Shown: positions 5,677-6,485 of the stretch, one piece after another
Position numbering within the stretch: position 1 is the stretch's first letter
How the letters are laid out: every line of letters begins with the position of its first letter
Source of the DNA: Desulfobacula sp.
GTDB lineage: Bacteria; Desulfobacterota; Desulfobacteria; Desulfobacterales; Desulfobacteraceae
Assembly (NCBI GenBank): GCA_018702715.1
Contig: JABIYQ010000525.1
Span: 1-6,485, forward strand
DNA length: 6,485 nucleotides
Direction of reading: 5' to 3'
The notes under the pieces: model-generated
Told to the model about the DNA's origin: nothing
Seen by the model: only the letters and a program-made list of their open reading frames with translations
Database searches by the model: none
Position numbers and translations under genes: made by a program

Positions 5677-6485
5677 ATGGCAGCAGAATTTATAAAAATA
5701 GCAAATTTCATGATTACTGCATTTTTACACATCTGGCCCTATCTTGTGATCACCATACCCATTGCAGTGGCCGTAAACATGTCAGGCGCTGCCAGATACA
5801 TTAAACGCGCTTTTGATGCGGGCCCGGTTACAGCAATCCTTCTGGCAACACTTGTAGGCGCCTTTTCCCCCTTTTGTTCCTGTGGTGTCATACCAGTGAT
5901 TGCAGCCCTTTTGATAGGCGGTGTTCCTTTGGCACCTGTCATGTCTTTTTGGATCGCATCCCCTTCCATGGATCCTGAAATATTTTTTTTAAGCGTAGGA
6001 ACGATTGGCTGGAATTTAGCCGTCTGGCGTCTGGTCGGTACCCTTATCCTTAGTTTGGCGGCAGGATTTATTACACATTATCTTTCGCAGACAAAATGGA
6101 TCCCAAAAAATGTCCTTAAAAATACAATTGGTTTGAATACCCCCCAAAGACCTTCAATGATTCAAAATACCTGGAGCAGATTCTCAACAGGTGTTAAAAA
6201 CCTATTTTCTTTAAAACCCAAAGCATTGATTCCAACTGCCGCCTGCTGTGGTGACAATCCATCCTTTGCCACGCAGATACAGGATTCGGCCCGTTATGAA
6301 ACTATTTTAATTAAACCGGATCAAAAAAAAGAGGATCAAAAAACTGAAACCTGCGGATGCCGGGAAAAACAGGATTTTTGGAGTCGTCTTTTAAAGGAAT
6401 CTTATAGTGCTACCCTCATGGTCGCAAAATTTATGACCCTAGCCTTTTTTCTGGAGGCAATTATTATCCTTTATATCCCGGGTGA
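5677..6485 (+). CDS. arsP: ArsP-family permease (organoarsenical/metalloid efflux), N-terminal part, cut by window end
   Basis: The frame runs open from the ATG at 5677 to the right edge (269 full codons), so the C-terminus is missing. AAGG (5667-5670) lies 6 bases before the start. The first half is strongly hydrophobic with several helices. It includes the family signature SPFCSCGVIPV with C67 and C69, followed by GVPLAPVMSFWIASPSMDPE. A long polar segment (about residues 145-240) follows, containing C190-C191 (AACCGDNPS) and C226-G-C228, and a new hydrophobic helix begins near the edge. Characterised ArsP proteins export trivalent organoarsenicals such as methylarsenite across the inner membrane. 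The wider family (PF03773) includes members with other metal substrates, so the substrate is inferred. The arsR gene 78 bases upstream supports an arsenic role and shared control. Confidence 0.87.
   Translation, partial: MAAEFIKIANFMITAFLHIWPYLVITIPIAVAVNMSGAARYIKRAFDAGPVTAILLATLVGAFSPFCSCGVIPVIAALLIGGVPLAPVMSFWIASPSMDPEIFFLSVGTIGWNLAVWRLVGTLILSLAAGFITHYLSQTKWIPKNVLKNTIGLNTPQRPSMIQNTWSRFSTGVKNLFSLKPKALIPTAACCGDNPSFATQIQDSARYETILIKPDQKKEDQKTETCGCREKQDFWSRLLKESYSATLMVAKFMTLAFFLEAIIILYIPG

Noticed and set aside
5739..5969. Minus-strand open frame of 76 codons inside the permease
   Set aside because: The + strand frame encodes the ArsP signature here; the antisense frame is a shadow.

Overview
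All six recognisable genes lie on the + strand. The DNA is AT-rich with many A and T runs, and the content (an NtrC-type activator, soluble sensor kinases, a stand-alone receiver, a sigma-54 promoter, arsR-arsP) suits a Gram-negative anaerobe of the sulfate-reducing deltaproteobacterial type (Desulfobacterales-like). That assignment is inference from style and content; no taxonomic marker gene is present.

Left part (1-2829), a signalling operon: the 3' end of a sigma-54 enhancer-binding activator (cut by the window edge), a 619-residue soluble histidine kinase with an unusually long dimerisation hairpin and an N-terminal sensory module, and a single-domain receiver whose start overlaps the kinase's end. 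Activator plus NtrB-like kinase looks like an NtrC-type two-component pair, with the extra receiver as a third partner.

Middle (2830-3816): a gap of about 200 bases carries a good -24/-12 (sigma-54) promoter, followed by a NarX/DegS-type histidine kinase gene. The reading frame stays open upstream of its first ATG, back to a strong Shine-Dalgarno sequence (GAGGTGA) that sits at ideal distance from an ATT codon, so translation probably begins at a rare ATT start. No LuxR-type response regulator, the usual partner of such kinases, is visible. The promoter suggests that the upstream activator, or another of its class, controls this kinase.

Right part (3817-6485): a 12-helix MFS exporter gene of unknown substrate, then an arsenic-type unit. 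This holds a small ArsR-family repressor with a C-terminal Cys-Cys-x4-Cys site and an ArsP-family permease that runs off the right edge. A perfect 16-base-arm inverted repeat overlaps the -35 of a near-consensus promoter before arsR, and a second perfect palindrome with the same ATATTTC half-site lies between arsR and arsP. The likely logic is metalloid-relieved repression of arsR-arsP.

Nothing in the window is a clear unknown system. The most interesting points are the sigma-54 promoter plus ATT-start kinase, the unusual architecture of the large kinase, and the two-operator arrangement of arsR-arsP. No RNA genes, CRISPR arrays, insertion sequences or attachment sites were seen.
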